Source: Dyadobacter jiangsuensis (GTDB lineage Bacteria; Bacteroidota; Bacteroidia; Cytophagales; Spirosomataceae). Taken from it: a stretch of 64,000 nucleotides of DNA. Where the stretch lies: positions 310,001-374,000 of the forward strand of contig NZ_PYAS01000002.1 in NCBI RefSeq assembly GCF_003014695.1, in the 5' to 3' direction. Shown piece after piece: positions 62,133 to 64,000 of this stretch. Position 1 is the first letter of the stretch; each line of letters starts with the position of its first letter. The notes beneath the pieces were generated by a model. It made no database searches and was not told the origin of the DNA. It saw only the letters and a program-made list of their open reading frames with translations. A program made the position numbers and the translations under genes.

Positions 62133-64000
62133 TTAGAAAGTGTAGGAAATGGTCGCCATGAAGTTGCGAGGTGCGCCCGGGAAGAGGCGGAGGTAATCGT
62201 AACCACCTACCCAATAGGTTTTGTTACCCAGGTTATTGAGGTTCACCTGAAACTGGAATTTGTCGATTTTGTAGTAAACAGCCCCATTCAGTAAAGCGTA
62301 GCCGGGCAATGTCTGGTTGTTATTCAGAGACAAGTTCCGCTCGGTCACGAAGTTGCCGCCGAGGCCCACGCCGAAACCGTTCAGGAAGTTATCCACGAAG
62401 GTATATTTAGTCCAGACGCTCCCCTGGTTTTTCGGAGCATTCGGTTTTTGCAGATTCACCAGCACCTGGTCGGTTGCCTTGGAGCCCGCATCGGTGATCT
62501 TCGCGTCGTTGTAGCTGTAAGTCATGATCACGTTCCAGTTCGGAAGGATGTTCCCCGTCACATCGAATTCCACTCCTTTTGCAGTCTCTTTGCCAACCTG
62601 GATCATCAGGTCCGGGCGATCGGCTGCATTGGCCGAATACAGGGTGTTGCTCTGCGTGATTTTGTAAACCGAAACATTCGCGGTCAGGCGGCCGTCGAGC
62701 CATTCTGTTTTCAAACCAGCTTCCGACAGGCTGCTCCGGATCGGATCGAATGGCCCGCCGGATAATGGGTTGCTCTGTACGGTCGGGTCCTGTGGATTGT
62801 AGCCTTTTGTGTAAGTACCGTATACATTAATGTTGTTCGTGAGCGTATATACAGCCCCGATGCGCGGCAGCAATGCGTGCTGCGTTACATTCGACTCGTT
62901 GTTAGTGGTGTAGCCCTTTTTATCAATGTAAGTATCATAACGTAAGCCAAGCAGGATCTGCAACTTTTTGATTTTCAGTTGTTCCTGCAAATACAAGCCA
63001 TGCAATTTGTAAAGCACGGGCGTAGTTGCCGAATTGGCCGTCACGTTGTAAATGTACTTGGAAGGGTCTTCCATGTTGTTGTTCTGCAACGTGAGGTCGT
63101 AATGCGAAATGTTCGGCTTCGGAATGCTGTAAGTAACGCCGTTTTCGGTGTAGTTGTAGAACACATATTTTTCAGGCGTTTTGGGATTGTAAGCCGCCGC
63201 GCCGCCCGCTTTGAGCAGGTAACCGTTCGCGGTCTGCTGGCCGGAGCCTTTCGGGGTCGACGATTGGATAAAATCATAACCCGCCACCAGCTTATGCTCC
63301 GCAATGCCGGTGTTGAAGTTATGGTTGAAGAACAGCGACACATTATCCATGAATGACTTTGTTTTACGGACAAATACTTGCCGCGCTACCAGGTTTTCAA
63401 TAGCCTTCCCGGCCGAATCGACTCCGTTTACATTACTACTACGGTGTTCCAGCAAATCCTCGGAATAGCCCGTACGCAGGTAGGCGACATTGAACGAGGT
63501 GTTTTGGGTAAACTGGTGGTTCAATGAAGTCGTGATCAGATAAGTTTCTTCATTGAGATAATCATTTACTGCATTCAGCGATGTCTTGATCGAGCTCGAA
63601 TAAAGGTCATTTCCTTTCACCGATTGCCCGCGGTCGAGGCGACTATTGGAACGGTTGAAAACGAGGTCAAAGTTGATACGGGTTTTATTGGTAGGCAGGA
63701 AGGATACAGACGGCGCGACAATGATATTTTTGTCAAACTGCATATTCCGGAAATTCTGCGCATTCACATAACCCAGGTTGAGGCGGTACAGCAAAGTTTT
63801 GCTTTCGTTCATGGGACCTGTGAAATCGGCCAGGGTACGCAGGGTATTGAAGCTGCCAGTCGTGAAGCTTAACGATTTCCGGGGTGTGTCGAGCGGTTTT
63901 TTTGTCACGCGGTTAATGGTACCACCGGGAGAAGTGTTGCCATACAATGCCGAGGCCGCCCCTTTGATCACCTCCACGCGTTCGAGGTAGTTGACCGGCG
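62133..64000 (-). CDS. TonB-dependent siderophore receptor, 5' end outside the window
   Basis: About 622 C-terminal residues are visible; the frame is open to the window edge, so the signal peptide, TonB box and most of the plug are missing. The visible part begins PVNYLERVEVIKGAASALYG, followed by SPGGTINRVTKKP, the plug-end motif of FhuA/FoxA-type siderophore receptors, and then about 22 barrel strands ending in MATISYTF with the terminal Phe. It transports ferric siderophores across the outer membrane with TonB energy. It is the first visible gene of an operon with the PepSY protein. No CarboxypepD domain can be judged here. Confidence 0.93.
   Translation of the reverse strand, partial: PVNYLERVEVIKGAASALYGNTSPGGTINRVTKKPLDTPRKSLSFTTGSFNTLRTLADFTGPMNESKTLLYRLNLGYVNAQNFRNMQFDKNIIVAPSVSFLPTNKTRINFDLVFNRSNSRLDRGQSVKGNDLYSSSIKTSLNAVNDYLNEETYLITTSLNHQFTQNTSFNVAYLRTGYSEDLLEHRSSNVNGVDSAGKAIENLVARQVFVRKTKSFMDNVSLFFNHNFNTGIAEHKLVAGYDFIQSSTPKGSGQQTANGYLLKAGGAAAYNPKTPEKYVFYNYTENGVTYSIPKPNISHYDLTLQNNNMEDPSKYIYNVTANSATTPVLYKLHGLYLQEQLKIKKLQILLGLRYDTYIDKKGYTTNNESNVTQHALLPRIGAVYTLTNNINVYGTYTKGYNPQDPTVQSNPLSGGPFDPIRSSLSEAGLKTEWLDGRLTANVSVYKITQSNTLYSANAADRPDLMIQVGKETAKGVEFDVTGNILPNWNVIMTYSYNDAKITDAGSKATDQVLVNLQKPNAPKNQGSVWTKYTFVDNFLNGFGVGLGGNFVTERNLSLNNNQTLPGYALLNGAVYYKIDKFQFQVNLNNLGNKTYWVGGYDYLRLFPGAPRNFMATISYTF

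Overview
The window looks like chromosome of a Bacteroidota bacterium of the order Cytophagales, most like Dyadobacter or a relative. This is judged from two SusC/SusD pairs, a type IX secretion sorting tail, DUF2807 (GIN) proteins, DUF3823, DUF6934, TIGR00266, tight operons without strong Shine-Dalgarno sites, and -7 boxes of the Bacteroidota form TAnnTTTG. Base composition is near half G+C by eye, with a visibly AT-richer stretch at about 30.7-32.9 kb. No rRNA, tRNA or CRISPR array was seen.

Layout. 0-6.2 kb, mostly plus strand: two tandem DUF2807 proteins (the first cut by the window edge), an outer-membrane barrel, an acyl-CoA thioesterase, RidA, gltX, a small conserved protein and a TIGR00266 protein, closed by a 31-bp perfect hairpin. 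6.2-16.1 kb, minus strand: a propeller lipoprotein, a secreted SGNH esterase with a T9SS tail, a SusD/SusC pair, a 700-bp control region with a LacI-type palindrome, and a Gfo/Idh/MocA oxidoreductase. 16.3-20.3 kb: two tandem secreted DUF3857/transglutaminase-like proteins. 20.4-27.0 kb: a nearly complete trans-4-hydroxy-L-proline catabolic cluster (DapA-family deaminase, ketoglutarate-semialdehyde dehydrogenase, 4-hydroxyproline epimerase, FAD D-amino-acid dehydrogenase, APC permease). 27.0-30.6 kb: an ArsR/SRPBCC pair with a double operator, a secreted protein of unknown function and a subtilase. 30.6-32.9 kb: an AT-richer accessory patch (DUF6934 plus a 50-codon gene, inverted repeats, a small ORF, a DUF4062 protein).

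32.9-39.5 kb, minus: an operon of fused 5-oxoprolinase, a divergent NRAMP-like transporter and a GH30 glycosidase. 39.6-47.5 kb, minus: an AraC regulator and an arabinan-type polysaccharide utilisation operon (SusC, SusD, DUF3823, GH43). 47.8-53.6 kb, minus: a very large ThuA/sugar dehydrogenase/HEAT/cupredoxin lipoprotein, an IS200-type transposase beside a structured repeat array, and a second Gfo/Idh/MocA enzyme. 53.9-57.3 kb, plus: GNAT, a DUF5009 membrane acyltransferase and a GH125 mannosidase. 57.3-59.1 kb: an IS1182-family element broken by a 16-nt insertion. 59.1-64 kb: bioB, a HigB/HigA toxin-antitoxin pair, a PepSY membrane protein and a TonB-dependent siderophore receptor cut by the window end.

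The most unusual DNA is non-coding. Two arrays of GTCA/TGAC repeats spaced at about 10 bp lie directly upstream of gltX and of the 5-oxoprolinase operon, in the same orientation relative to each gene; both genes concern glutamate. A second family couples 18-bp tandem units with GGTGC-N3-GCACC palindromes beside a single-tyrosine transposase, and has a further copy inside the hydroxyproline cluster. A third family consists of short palindromes joined to a conserved linker at 40.6-40.8 kb.
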